This document shows, in pieces, positions 17,736-26,077 of a DNA stretch of 64,000 bases. Positions within the stretch are counted from its first letter, which is position 1. Every line of letters starts with the position of its first letter. Position numbers and translations under genes: made by a program. Where the stretch lies: positions 620,001 through 684,000 of the forward strand of contig NZ_JAPDNR010000001.1 of NCBI RefSeq assembly GCF_025989125.1. The letters are read 5' to 3'. Source of the stretch: Chitinophaga nivalis. Lineage in GTDB: Bacteria > Bacteroidota > Bacteroidia > Chitinophagales > Chitinophagaceae. The notes below the pieces were generated by a model. That model had not been told where the DNA came from. It was given only the letters and a program-made list of their open reading frames with translations, and ran no database searches.

Positions 17736-18323
17736 ATGGTCAATCTCATATTATTTGGCCCTCCCGGCAGCGGTAAGGGTACACAAAGTGCTAACATAAT
17801 TAGTAAGTATGGACTGATTCACCTTTCCACCGGCGACCTCCTTCGCAGTGAAATTGGTGGCAAAACCCCATTAGGCCTGGAAGCCCAAAAGTTCATGGAT
17901 CAGGGATTACTGGTTCCGGACGAGGTGGTGATAGGCATGATCAGCTCCAAACTGGACGCTAACCCAAGCGCCCGTGGTTTCATCTTTGATGGTTTCCCCC
18001 GCACTACTGCCCAGGCAGAGGCACTAGACAAATTATTGGCGCTGAAGAAAACAGCGATCTCAGTAGTATTATCCCTGGAAGTACCTGAGGATGAACTCAT
18101 TAAGCGTTTATTGAACCGTGGTTTAACCTCCGGCCGCAGCGACGATGCTACGGAAGAGGTAGTGAAAGCCCGTATTGTGGAATACCACAATAAAACGGCT
18201 CCCGTAGCGGATCACTATGCCAAATTCGGTAAATTCAAGAAATTAAAGGGAGACGGTACAGAAGAAGAAGTGTTCGACCTGCTATCCAAAGAATTGGATG
18301 AACTCGTGGGAGAACGCGTATAA
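17736..18323 (+). CDS. adk: Adenylate kinase
   Basis: Interconverts ATP plus AMP and two ADP in the cytosol. The 195-residue enzyme has the P-loop GPPGSGKGT (8-16), AMP-binding STGDLLRSEI, FDGFPRTTAQA, and a short LID (RGLTSGRSDDATEEVVKARIVEYH) without the Cys4 zinc site, as is usual for the short Bacteroidota form. A long intrinsic terminator separates it from obg, so the two genes probably have separate transcripts despite adjacency. Confidence 0.97.
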   Translation: MVNLILFGPPGSGKGTQSANIISKYGLIHLSTGDLLRSEIGGKTPLGLEAQKFMDQGLLVPDEVVIGMISSKLDANPSARGFIFDGFPRTTAQAEALDKLLALKKTAISVVLSLEVPEDELIKRLLNRGLTSGRSDDATEEVVKARIVEYHNKTAPVADHYAKFGKFKKLKGDGTEEEVFDLLSKELDELVGERV

Positions 18324-18369
18324 TAAGCGGTAACTCCGCATCTGTCCTGGATTCCAAACATTATTATAC

Positions 18370-18456
18370 AACGCAAAGATTGTAAGTTCTTAACCGGTGG
18401 TACGGGTTTTTGTACTAATTAGGTTAAACTTCACGATCTTTGCGTTTTATTTTTCT
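18370..18456 (+). terminator. Intrinsic terminator of adk with an elaborate stem
   Basis: Outer stem AACGCAAAGAT/ATCTTTGCGTT (18370-18380 and 18436-18446), inner TTAACC/GGTTAA and GTAC/GTAC pairs, followed by a T-rich tail to 18456. The loop is unusually long, about 55 nt. Confidence 0.75.
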
Positions 18457-18495
18457 GTTGCAGGTTAGGTCAACAGCATTCAAAATTCGAGAATA

Positions 18496-19527
18496 GTGGA
18501 AAAAGCGAACTTCGTAGATTATATCCGTGTATTTTGCAAATCAGGAAAAGGTGGTGCAGGCAGTATGCATTTTATGCGTACTAAATTTAATGCACAGGCC
18601 GGCCCCGATGGTGGTGATGGCGGTAGAGGCGGGCATGTTATTTTAAGAGGTAACTCCCAGCTGTGGACCCTGTTGCACCTTCGCTGGCATAAAAACCTGC
18701 TGGCGGAAGATGGCGAAAACGGTAGCGGCGACAACTGCACCGGCAGATTCGGCAAGGATATTATCATCGAAGTACCCCTGGGTACCCAGGCTAAAGACGA
18801 GGAAACCGGAGAAGTAGAAGCCGAAATTTTACATGACGGCCAGGAAATCATCTGGGTCCCTGGCGGCCAGGGAGGCCGGGGAAATGCTTATTTCAAATCA
18901 GCCACTAACCAAACCCCCGAATATGCCCAACCCGGCATGCCCGGCAAAGAAGGCTGGAAAGTAGTGGAACTGAAAGTATTGGCAGACGTTGGCCTTGTAG
19001 GCTTTCCCAATGCCGGCAAATCTACCCTGTTATCTACCATCACTGCTGCCAAACCCAAAGTAGCAGACTACGCATTCACCACGCTCACCCCTCAGCTGGG
19101 CATGGTAGAATACCGCGACAGTAAATCATTTTGTATTGCCGACCTACCCGGTATCATTGAAGGAGCACACGAAGGAAAAGGGCTAGGACACCGGTTTTTA
19201 CGACATATTGAAAGAAACGCCGTATTATTATTCCTTATTCCTGCCGACAGTGCCGATCACCGCAAAGAGTTTGACGTACTGGTTAATGAGCTGGAACAAT
19301 ATAATCCTGAATTGCTGGACAAACAGTTTCTGCTGGCCATCAGTAAAAGCGATATGCTGGACGATGAGCTGAAAGCCGCTATATCAGCGGAATTACCGGA
19401 AAATGTTCCGCACGTATTTATCTCTTCTGTCACGAATCAGGGCCTGAGTGAATTGAAAGACATCCTGTGGACCGCCCTCAGTAATAACAGCAGAGTTGAT
19501 ACACCCGGCACCGTAGACGCAGAATAA
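18496..19527 (+). CDS. obgE: GTPase Obg/CgtA
   Basis: Essential GTPase linking 50S ribosome maturation with stress and cell cycle. The 343-residue protein starts with GTG at 18496 (MEKANFVDYIRVFCKSGKGGAGS). The glycine-rich OBG fold spans about 1-160 (GPDGGDGGRGGHVIL, GGQGGRGNAYF). The G domain has G1 GFPNAGKST near 168-176, G3 DLPGI and G4 SKSD. There is no long C-terminal extension. The start lies about 40 bp after the adk terminator. Confidence 0.96.
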   Translation: MEKANFVDYIRVFCKSGKGGAGSMHFMRTKFNAQAGPDGGDGGRGGHVILRGNSQLWTLLHLRWHKNLLAEDGENGSGDNCTGRFGKDIIIEVPLGTQAKDEETGEVEAEILHDGQEIIWVPGGQGGRGNAYFKSATNQTPEYAQPGMPGKEGWKVVELKVLADVGLVGFPNAGKSTLLSTITAAKPKVADYAFTTLTPQLGMVEYRDSKSFCIADLPGIIEGAHEGKGLGHRFLRHIERNAVLLFLIPADSADHRKEFDVLVNELEQYNPELLDKQFLLAISKSDMLDDELKAAISAELPENVPHVFISSVTNQGLSELKDILWTALSNNSRVDTPGTVDAE

Positions 19528-19592
19528 CCAGTCAGGGATTTATAGGAGAATAATAACGCCTTTGTTCGTTTTATCAGGATCTCCCGTATACC

Positions 19593-20303
19593 ATGAAAAG
19601 ATTTTTACTACTGACAGTACCCGTATGGGTACTGACGGCCTGCCGACAACCCGTAACACCAACAAAAGAAAGGCCGGTACAAATTGACACCATGCAGCTG
19701 GTAGCCCCTCCTGCACAATCTGCCGTGAAAGTATCTTCCAACGAAGTAACGGTAGTGAGTCATGATTCTACCACCTACATCCGGTTCGCCGACTGCTACT
19801 TTTCACTGGACTGGATCAGACCCGATGAATTGCGCAACAACTTTGAACTGCATCCGGACACCCTGTACTTTCAGCTGGAACACCTCCACAGTATTGAAGG
19901 CCAGATGCTGGCCGTTACTACCGGTGAGGCCGAGAAAATCAAAGTACTCCAAAGCTATGAAACCAGCGTAGTCGTGGATGATCAGGTAATACAAAACTGG
20001 CAACACTACCGGTCCGACTGGGAACCACTGACTGCAGAAGCCAATAACTTCTTCATCTGTAAAACCTATTCTGCTGAAGAGAAAAGCCGTTTTCCATCTT
20101 TCAGTATCAGCACGCTGCAACATTTTGTGAAACAGCACTACCCTGCTGCTGTATACAACCGTATTGTGAATATGACCCACTTCCCGCAGCCACACTGTAA
20201 AGTAGCCATCAACCGCTATTACATGCAACTCTTCAGTCCACAGGGAAACGCCACCAATAAAATCAATAAGCTGCTGGTCATAGATGTATCTTTCAAAGGG
20301 TAA
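19593..20303 (+). CDS. Lipoprotein of unknown function
   Basis: A 236-residue protein with lipobox MKRFLLLTVPVWVLTAC (Cys17). The mature sequence has a disordered Pro/Thr/Lys-rich linker to about residue 45. A mixed alpha/beta part follows with SFSISTLQHFVKQHYPAAVYNRIVNMTHFPQPHCKVAINRYYMQLFSP near the C-terminus. I recognise no family or catalytic motif. It stands alone after obg, convergent with the GNAT operon. Confidence 0.8.
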   Translation: MKRFLLLTVPVWVLTACRQPVTPTKERPVQIDTMQLVAPPAQSAVKVSSNEVTVVSHDSTTYIRFADCYFSLDWIRPDELRNNFELHPDTLYFQLEHLHSIEGQMLAVTTGEAEKIKVLQSYETSVVVDDQVIQNWQHYRSDWEPLTAEANNFFICKTYSAEEKSRFPSFSISTLQHFVKQHYPAAVYNRIVNMTHFPQPHCKVAINRYYMQLFSPQGNATNKINKLLVIDVSFKG

Positions 20304-20340
20304 GACATGCGGTAGGCATCTCCCTACAACCATACCACAT

Positions 20341-20372
20341 AAAAAAACCGGTAATGCAAATGCATCACCGGT
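20341..20372 (-). terminator. Intrinsic terminator of the GNAT operon
   Basis: Stem ACCGGT-A-ATGCA / TGCAT-C-ACCGGT with an AA loop. On the minus strand it is followed by seven T. It sits 36 bp after the GNAT stop. Confidence 0.8.
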
Positions 20373-20407
20373 GATAGATTATCGGCTGTACTTAACAGAA
20401 CAGGGCT

Positions 20408-20962
20408 TTATGGCTCCGAGGCTTCATCGGGCCGGAACAGCATGGCAGTACATAAACAATTCCTGTAATTTTTGTCTGCCAGGATAGGATAGTTAATGCA
20501 GCTCTTACAACCTTCCCAAAAACATGGGTCCTGCGTTATTTCGGCATAGGTCACCGGCTCAAAACCGAGCCGGCTGTTGAGTTTCATCACAGGTAAACCG
20601 GTAGTAATACTGAATATTTTTGCAGATGGATATAATAATCTGCTGAGTTCAAATATTTTATGTTTGATCGCTCCCGCTACTTTCAATCCTCTGAAAGCTG
20701 GCGCCACTATCAGGCCGCTGTTGGATACAAACCGGCCTTCCTCCCAGGACTGGATATACGAAAATCCTGCCCAGATGCCTTTGAAAAAGGCGATGACCGC
20801 CTTCCCTTCCAGTATCTTCTCCCGGATGGCTGCCGGATTTCTGCGGGCGATCCCTGTACCACGGGCTTTGGCCGAAGCTTCCATCTCTGCTACAATAGGC
20901 AAAGCAAAATCAACGTCCATCGCGGTGGCCACCCGGACGACGATTTCCTCATCTGTTTCCAT
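20408..20962 (-). CDS. GNAT-family N-acetyltransferase with a C-terminal cysteine cluster
   Basis: A predicted acetyl-CoA-dependent acyltransferase of 184 residues. The GNAT core includes GLIVAPAFRGLKVAGAIKHKIFELSR (the acetyl-CoA loop region) and GLPVMKLNSRLGFEPVTYAEI. The C-terminus has CFWEGCKSCINYP...NCLC, five cysteines not part of the GNAT fold and possibly metal binding. Similar proteins are often seen next to arginine-biosynthesis genes in Bacteroidota, where an N-acetylglutamate synthase role has been suggested; no arg genes are visible here. Its start overlaps the preceding gene's stop by 14 bp, indicating translational coupling. Confidence 0.85.
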   Translation of the reverse strand: METDEEIVVRVATAMDVDFALPIVAEMEASAKARGTGIARRNPAAIREKILEGKAVIAFFKGIWAGFSYIQSWEEGRFVSNSGLIVAPAFRGLKVAGAIKHKIFELSRLLYPSAKIFSITTGLPVMKLNSRLGFEPVTYAEITQDPCFWEGCKSCINYPILADKNYRNCLCTAMLFRPDEASEP

Positions 20963-21314
20963 GGCTGCTGAGTTGTTGCTGGATATAAAAATGATAAAGT
21001 GTATCAGGTATCAGGGAATACATCCTGATCCGACTAACCGCATCGGGTAAAGGTACCCGGCATACCTCCGGTACAAAAACCCGGACGATGGCGCCTTTGA
21101 CGATTTCATTTCCTCTTTCATAGAGCTTCGCTGCCAGCTGCAAACATTTTCCTGCTACCAGGAAATTTTGTTCCCGCAGCTGTTTGCTGGTATAATCACC
21201 GAAGCAGGTAACGGTATCGTATATATGAAATACCGCCGGAAACTGATGCAGGGCTTTTTTAAGTGCCGGTATATTGTCTTCAATATAGGCCGGCACTTCA
21301 TATTGGTTTATCAT
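20949..21314 (-). CDS. Small conserved-type cytosolic protein (possibly DUF7674), unknown function
   Basis: A 121-residue protein with no signal or membrane segment. It begins MINQYEVPAYIEDNIPALKKALHQFPAVFHIYDTVTCFGDYTSKQL and looks mainly alpha-helical. It resembles a small Bacteroidota family that I tentatively place as DUF7674. The region LAAKLYERGNEIVKGAIVRVFVPEV fits a short repeat-like helical domain. It overlaps the GNAT gene by 14 bp and follows the 38-codon ORF by 12 bp, so all three are probably cotranscribed. Confidence 0.7.
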   Translation of the reverse strand: MINQYEVPAYIEDNIPALKKALHQFPAVFHIYDTVTCFGDYTSKQLREQNFLVAGKCLQLAAKLYERGNEIVKGAIVRVFVPEVCRVPLPDAVSRIRMYSLIPDTLYHFYIQQQLSSHGNR

Positions 21315-21326
21315 GGCTTTGCTTTT

Positions 21327-21443
21327 TTACTGGTGCCAGCAACGGAACAGGAGCTGCGCCACTATCGAAATAATGATGGATCCTGCTACGATATAATACA
21401 TCGGCTTGCGATTAGGCACCGGGGCATTTGTCTGCGCACACAT
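21327..21443 (-). CDS. 38-residue single-pass membrane ORF
   Basis: The minus strand encodes MCAQTNAPVPNRKPMYYIVAGSIIISIVAQLLFRCWHQ. It has a Pro/Asn-rich head, one hydrophobic helix (about 16-33) and a short RCWHQ tail, a layout typical of real small membrane proteins. A purine-rich AAAAGAAA stretch precedes the ATG. The stop is 12 bp before the 121-residue gene, so it would be the first gene of the GNAT operon. No homologue is known to me. Confidence 0.55.
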   Translation of the reverse strand: MCAQTNAPVPNRKPMYYIVAGSIIISIVAQLLFRCWHQ

Positions 21444-21639
21444 AATTGTTTCTTTTGGTACCTATATGCCAAATGCCATTCCGGAATAGGAAGTAGTTCA
21501 TTAAAAACCAATAAGGAAGCAGGTCACAGCGGAATATGGGGATATAACAAGGCTGTTTTCCGGCAGAAAAGCCTTCCGTTTCTGCAGGGTGTTTTCAAAA
21601 ATAGCAGATCAACAGGGAGAAATTGGCAAAGGGGTAGTA

Positions 21640-21666
21640 AACAGGCATTCCTGCAGAATGCCTGTT
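21640..21666 (-). terminator. Hairpin downstream of the YbaB gene
   Basis: Perfect 11-bp stem AACAGGCATTC/GAATGCCTGTT with a 5-nt loop, 15 bp past the stop. Only a short TTT follows on the minus strand, so efficiency is uncertain. Confidence 0.6.
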
Positions 21667-21681
21667 ATCATTATTTTAATA

Positions 21682-21984
21682 TTACATCAGCCCGCCCAGC
21701 ATACCGCCGGCAGCGTTTTTCATTTCAGACTCCCAGGCCTTTTCACCTTCTTTCAACGCACGGTTTAATGCAGTCAGCAGCAGGTCTTCCAGCTCTTCTT
21801 TATTTTCAGGCGCCAGCAGGTGCGTAGCAATATCAATACTTTTCACCTGACGGTTACCGTCTGCGGTAATCTTTACGGCGCCATCTCCGGCTTCACCGGC
21901 TATTGTTACTGTTGCCAGACGCTCTTTACCTTCCTGCATTTTTTGCTTGATCTGCGTCAGCTTTCCAAATAAATCACCAAACAT
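21682..21984 (-). CDS. YbaB/EbfC family nucleoid-associated protein
   Basis: A 100-residue DNA-binding homodimer, usually cotranscribed with dnaX or recR in other phyla but alone here. It has the typical start (MFGDLFGKLTQIKQKMQEGKERLATVTIAGEAGDGAVKITADGNRQVKSIDI) and a C-terminal helix NRALKEGEKAWESEMKNAAGGMLGGLM. Family function is nucleoid organisation; no specific target is visible. Length is normal. Confidence 0.92.
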   Translation of the reverse strand: MFGDLFGKLTQIKQKMQEGKERLATVTIAGEAGDGAVKITADGNRQVKSIDIATHLLAPENKEELEDLLLTALNRALKEGEKAWESEMKNAAGGMLGGLM

Positions 21985-22166
21985 GTTACAAGTGTTTTTA
22001 AGAGCTGTAAAGATAAGTGATTCATTATGCTCCGTTTACATTAAAAGGAAAGTATATTTTACGCCAACAGATTTCCCTGCATATCAGATAATTTATTTAT
22101 ACTATACGAGCGGGTCCTACCAACTATTCCGTATATTAACAGCCTGTAATCGTATCTTTTATAATA

Positions 22167-23402
22167 ATGGAGACAAAAGTTTGTATTATTGGCGCCGGCC
22201 CTGGCGGCGCCTGTGCAGCCTTACAACTGGCACAACTGGGCATTGAATGTATCGTAGTAGACAAAGCTGTATTTCCAAGAGATAAAGTGTGCGGAGATGG
22301 CCTCAGCGGGAAAGTACTCACCATCCTGGAACGAATAGATAAAGGCATCGGTGAACGACTTCAGCAGGCCGCCTTCAAAATGGATAGCTGGGGCGTTACT
22401 TTTGTAGCACCTAACCGGATCGGTATGGACATCCCCTACAAACCCGATTACCAGAAAAGCATGAACGACCCGCGGGGGTTTGTTTGTAAACGTATCGATT
22501 TCGATAATTTCCTGGTAGAAGAACTTAAACGCCGGCCGGAAATTCGTTTATTCGAGAACGTGAGTATCGATAACTATGAACTCCAATCCGACGGGTACCT
22601 CCTCTCTGATAAAACAGGCACCTTCACCGTAAAAGCATCGTTGATCATTGTTGCCAATGGCGCCCATTCTGCCTTTACCAAGGAGGTAGCCGGTATCAAA
22701 ATGGAGCCGGAACACTATGTAGCCGGTATCCGTGCCTATTATAAAGGTATCTCCGGCTTACACCCTGATAATTTCATAGAACTGCATTTCCTGAAAAATA
22801 TGTTGCCGGGTTATCTGTGGATTTTCCCGCTGCCTAATGGCGAAGCCAACGTAGGAGTAGGTATGCTCAGCAACACCGCCCGCAACAAAAAAGTAAACCT
22901 GAAAAAGCTGATGCTCGACACCCTCGAAACAGATCCGACCATGAAAGAGCGTTTTAAAAACGCCTCTCTGGCAGGTAATATCGATGGGTACGGCCTGCCG
23001 CTCGGCAGCAAAAAAAGGAAACTGCACGGCGAACGTTATATGCTGGTAGGTGATGCCGGTTACCTGATAGACCCCTTCACCGGGGAAGGTATCGGAAATG
23101 CCCTCTACTCCGGCAGAATCGCCGCACAAAAAGCCGCTGCCGCCATTACGGCCAACGATTTCTCTGATACTTTCCTGAATGCCTATGATGAAGAGGTATA
23201 CCGCATCCTGGGGCCGGAATTACAGGTAAGTACCAAACTGCAGCGACTCATCAAATACCCGTGGTTGTTTAATATGCTGATGAAAATGGGAGCACGCAAC
23301 AAACAACTGAAAGAACTGATGTCCTGTATGTTCCATGAAGTAGACCTTCGTAAAAAACTGGGTAAGCCCATGTTTTATGTAAAATTGTTATTTAACAGAT
23401 AA
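22167..23402 (+). CDS. Geranylgeranyl-reductase-family FAD-dependent oxidoreductase
   Basis: A 411-residue flavoprotein of the geranylgeranyl reductase / p-hydroxybenzoate hydroxylase group, expected to reduce isoprenoid or modify polyketide and quinone substrates. The N-terminal FAD-binding motif is CIIGAGPGGACAALQLAQLG (about 6-25). FPRDKVCGDGLSGKV matches the family's CGD motif. GERYMLVGDAGYLIDPFTGEGIGNAL near 292-317 is the second FAD motif. No membrane anchor. The DUF2891 gene follows by 15 bp and is probably in the same transcript. The specific substrate cannot be read from sequence. Confidence 0.88.
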   Translation: METKVCIIGAGPGGACAALQLAQLGIECIVVDKAVFPRDKVCGDGLSGKVLTILERIDKGIGERLQQAAFKMDSWGVTFVAPNRIGMDIPYKPDYQKSMNDPRGFVCKRIDFDNFLVEELKRRPEIRLFENVSIDNYELQSDGYLLSDKTGTFTVKASLIIVANGAHSAFTKEVAGIKMEPEHYVAGIRAYYKGISGLHPDNFIELHFLKNMLPGYLWIFPLPNGEANVGVGMLSNTARNKKVNLKKLMLDTLETDPTMKERFKNASLAGNIDGYGLPLGSKKRKLHGERYMLVGDAGYLIDPFTGEGIGNALYSGRIAAQKAAAAITANDFSDTFLNAYDEEVYRILGPELQVSTKLQRLIKYPWLFNMLMKMGARNKQLKELMSCMFHEVDLRKKLGKPMFYVKLLFNR

Positions 23403-23417
23403 AAGCAGTTACCTGTC

Positions 23418-24527
23418 GTGAGATTTATCAACACCTTATCCATCGCGCTGTTTACAGCCTTTGCAGCCCAGGCACAAACCACTCCGCAGTTATATACCAA
23501 AAGTCAGCACGGTCAGCTGCAGCTCACCCCTGCCGGCGCCGATCACCTGGCCGGATTACCGCTGAAATGCATGGAACAGGAATATCCTTACAAAACAGGG
23601 GTTGTATTTTCCGATGCCTCCCTGGTAACCGCTCCTAAAAATTATCACCCGGCCTTTTATGGCTGCTTCGACTGGCATAGCAGTGTACATGGCCACTGGA
23701 TGCTGGTAAGACTGTTGAAATCATTCCCGGATATGGCTAAAAGGCCTATCATCCGGACCAAATTACAACAACACCTCACTGCCGCCAATATACAGGGAGA
23801 GGAACAACTCTTCTCCAATAAAGAAAATAAAAGCTTCGAACGGATCTATGGTTGGAGCTGGCTGCTGCAACTGCAACGCGAGCTGCTCACCTGGAACGAT
23901 CCCCTGGGAAAGGAATTAAGTAAAAACGTACAGCCACTGGCCAACCGTTTTTCCACAGCCTACATCGATTTTCTGGGCAAAATTATGTACCCGATCCGCG
24001 TGGGTGAACATACCAACCTGGCCTTCGGTCTAAGCCTGGCCTGGGACTATGCTATCACGGCACAGGATACGGCCCTGCAAACAGCCATTCGCAACGCTGC
24101 CATGCGGTTTTACGCGGCCGATAAAAATGCTCCGGTGAATTATGAACCAGGCGGCTATGACTTCCTGTCGCCCAGTCTGGAAGAAGCAGACCTCATGTGG
24201 CGCATTATGCCGGCTGCCCAATACCGTACCTGGCTAAAAGACTTTCTACCAGGCCTGTTCCAGCCGCAGATCAATATTCTGCAACTGGCCCAGGTAAAAG
24301 ATCGTACAGATGGTAAACTGGTGCACCTCGACGGACTGAATCTCAGCCGCGCCTGGTGCCTCTATGGGATTGCCCGTCATGCCGGCCAGCAGCGAACCGC
24401 CATACTGGAACTGGCCAACCGCCACCTGGAAGCAGCGATTCCACATGTAGCCAGCGGCGATTACGCAGGCGAACATTGGCTGGCCTCCTTTGCAGTATAT
24501 GCACTGACAGCGGAGAAGGCAGAGTAA
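23418..24527 (+). CDS. DUF2891 family secreted protein
   Basis: A 369-residue protein starting with GTG at 23418, with signal peptide MRFINTLSIALFTAFAAQAQ. It carries the DUF2891 signature HPAFYGCFDWHSSVHGHWMLVRLL near residue 75. The remainder is rich in aromatic-containing helices (YGWSWLLQLQREL, GGYDFLSPSLEEADLMWR), consistent with an alpha/alpha-toroid fold, which in other families often handles carbohydrates. No characterised activity is known to me. Probably cotranscribed with the flavoprotein 15 bp upstream. Confidence 0.88.
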   Translation: MRFINTLSIALFTAFAAQAQTTPQLYTKSQHGQLQLTPAGADHLAGLPLKCMEQEYPYKTGVVFSDASLVTAPKNYHPAFYGCFDWHSSVHGHWMLVRLLKSFPDMAKRPIIRTKLQQHLTAANIQGEEQLFSNKENKSFERIYGWSWLLQLQRELLTWNDPLGKELSKNVQPLANRFSTAYIDFLGKIMYPIRVGEHTNLAFGLSLAWDYAITAQDTALQTAIRNAAMRFYAADKNAPVNYEPGGYDFLSPSLEEADLMWRIMPAAQYRTWLKDFLPGLFQPQINILQLAQVKDRTDGKLVHLDGLNLSRAWCLYGIARHAGQQRTAILELANRHLEAAIPHVASGDYAGEHWLASFAVYALTAEKAE

Positions 24528-24603
24528 TCATCGGTTTGCTTCGCCACTATTACAGATCTTCGCGACATTTATTAAGGGAAGTCATACGAGAGGAAAAATA
24601 CGC

Positions 24604-24641
24604 TAAAGCATATAATTTTCCCGGAATGCTTTACTTTTAAG
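24604..24641 (+). terminator. Probable terminator after the DUF2891 gene
   Basis: 8-bp stem TAAAGCAT/ATGCTTTA with a 14-nt loop and a CTTTT tail, 77 bp past the stop. Confidence 0.5.
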
Positions 24642-24729
24642 GTAATAATAAAGCAACTGTCATCGAATAAATAAATTTTGTAGCTTCCAAGCTGAAAAAC
24701 CTGTTAACGGAAATAAAAATCTGGAATTT

Positions 24730-24737
24730 TAAATTTG
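24730..24737 (+). promoter_or_regulatory. Candidate -7 box (TAAATTTG) of the glycosyltransferase gene
   Basis: Exact TAnnTTTG, giving a leader of about 65 nt before the ATG at 24807. Nearly duplicated TATATAGAA stretches (about 24768-24788) lie within the leader. Confidence 0.5.
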
Positions 24738-24806
24738 CACTTTACACCATACGCTTAAGGGAGTAAGTATATAGAAGTATATAGAACTCTATAACCAAAT
24801 TCGATA

Positions 24807-26033
24807 ATGCATCAAACACTCTTTTTTTTAACACAGTCATATCCGTATGGCAAGGGGGAGACATTTATAGAAAATGAAATAGATTTCCTTTGTCAAAAAT
24901 TCAAGCACGTTATTATTATTCCTGTTGCCGATCTTACCGAACAAGAAAAACAACTTAAACGGAATTTGCCCCCGAATGCCACGGTGCATTTAGTAAAAAG
25001 CATTTCCAATATTCAATTATTGTTATCATTACCTTTCCATATCGGCACCATAGCAAAGGCTTTTTTCTATGATCTGTTTCCTGCCCGTATCAGTTTCCTT
25101 AAAAAGCTGATGCTTGTAAGAAGTCACCTCAAAAGTTTGTTATGGGCTGTACATTTTAATACCTCCCTGGACAAACTATTTGACCAAACGAATGACGCCA
25201 GCTACTATTCCTACTGGATGAATGATGGCTCACTTATACTATCGGTCAGAAAAATCAGCAAGAAAGCACTGGAGTTCGTGGTAAGAGTACATGGGTACGA
25301 CCTATATCATGATCGTTCTTCTTCTGGGCTGGTGCTTTTTCAGCAACTCAACTGCAGGATGGCAAAAAATATTCTGCCCATCTCGCTGAACGGTAAAAAA
25401 TACTTATCTGATTTTCAACCTGCTTTCGCATCCAAAATACACACCAGTTATCTGGGAGTACCCGATAGAGGCATCAATCCGTCATCAACGGACCCGGCTA
25501 CCGATTTGGTAATCGTTTCCTGTTCGTTTATGCATGCCTTAAAGCGCATCCACTTAATTGTGGAAACATTAATGCTGCTGGACAACAAAGTAACCTGGAT
25601 ACACCTGGGAGGTGGACCGGAAATGCCACATATTCAGGCACTTTGTGAAAAACTCCCGGCCAATATTACCTATCAACTACCCGGAGATCTCAGTAATACA
25701 GATATCATAGATTTTTATTTGCAAAATCATGTAGACCTCTTCATTCATATGAGTGAAACAGAAGGTATACCAGTAGCCATCATGGAAGCAACGAGCTTTG
25801 GTATTCCCGTACTGGCAACAGATGTGGGTGGTGTAGGAGAACTGGTCACTGAGCAAACAGGCATTCTTGTCAGCGCAGATATTACGCCAGCAGCAGTTGC
25901 ACAGGAAATAAAGCGTTTTATGTCATCTCATATGCACACCGCTGATTTCAGCATATCAGTGCGGAACTATTGGAATAATAATTTTAATGCTGAAAAGAAT
26001 TATAATGATTTCATAGATACCTATCTACAGTAA
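24807..26033 (+). CDS. GT4-type family 1 glycosyltransferase
   Basis: A 408-residue cytosolic GT-B glycosyltransferase. It has an N-terminal QSYPYGKGETFIENEIDFL acceptor-side motif, a Rossmann domain around VIVSCSFMHALKRIHLIVETLMLL, and the GT4 E-x7-E segment ETEGIPVAIMEATSFGIPVLATDVGGVGELV. Donor and acceptor cannot be told. It is an isolated gene: no other polysaccharide genes are adjacent, and its codons look clearly more AT-rich than its neighbours, suggesting acquisition or loss of a former cluster. Its stop codon lies within the terminator hairpin at 26028-26074. Confidence 0.9.
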   Translation: MHQTLFFLTQSYPYGKGETFIENEIDFLCQKFKHVIIIPVADLTEQEKQLKRNLPPNATVHLVKSISNIQLLLSLPFHIGTIAKAFFYDLFPARISFLKKLMLVRSHLKSLLWAVHFNTSLDKLFDQTNDASYYSYWMNDGSLILSVRKISKKALEFVVRVHGYDLYHDRSSSGLVLFQQLNCRMAKNILPISLNGKKYLSDFQPAFASKIHTSYLGVPDRGINPSSTDPATDLVIVSCSFMHALKRIHLIVETLMLLDNKVTWIHLGGGPEMPHIQALCEKLPANITYQLPGDLSNTDIIDFYLQNHVDLFIHMSETEGIPVAIMEATSFGIPVLATDVGGVGELVTEQTGILVSADITPAAVAQEIKRFMSSHMHTADFSISVRNYWNNNFNAEKNYNDFIDTYLQ

Positions 26034-26074
26034 GCATGTCTGCTTTCCGGTCCGGAAAACAGACATGCTTACTG
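26028..26074. terminator. Bidirectional hairpin overlapping the glycosyltransferase stop
   Basis: Perfect 15-bp arms CAGTAAGCATGTCTG (26028-26042) and its complement (26060-26074), with TTCCGG/CCGGAA in the loop. The stop TAA (26031-26033) lies in the left arm. The right arm ends four bases from the permease stop on the other strand. No T-run, so classical termination is less certain. Confidence 0.6.
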
Positions 26075-26077
26075 CGA

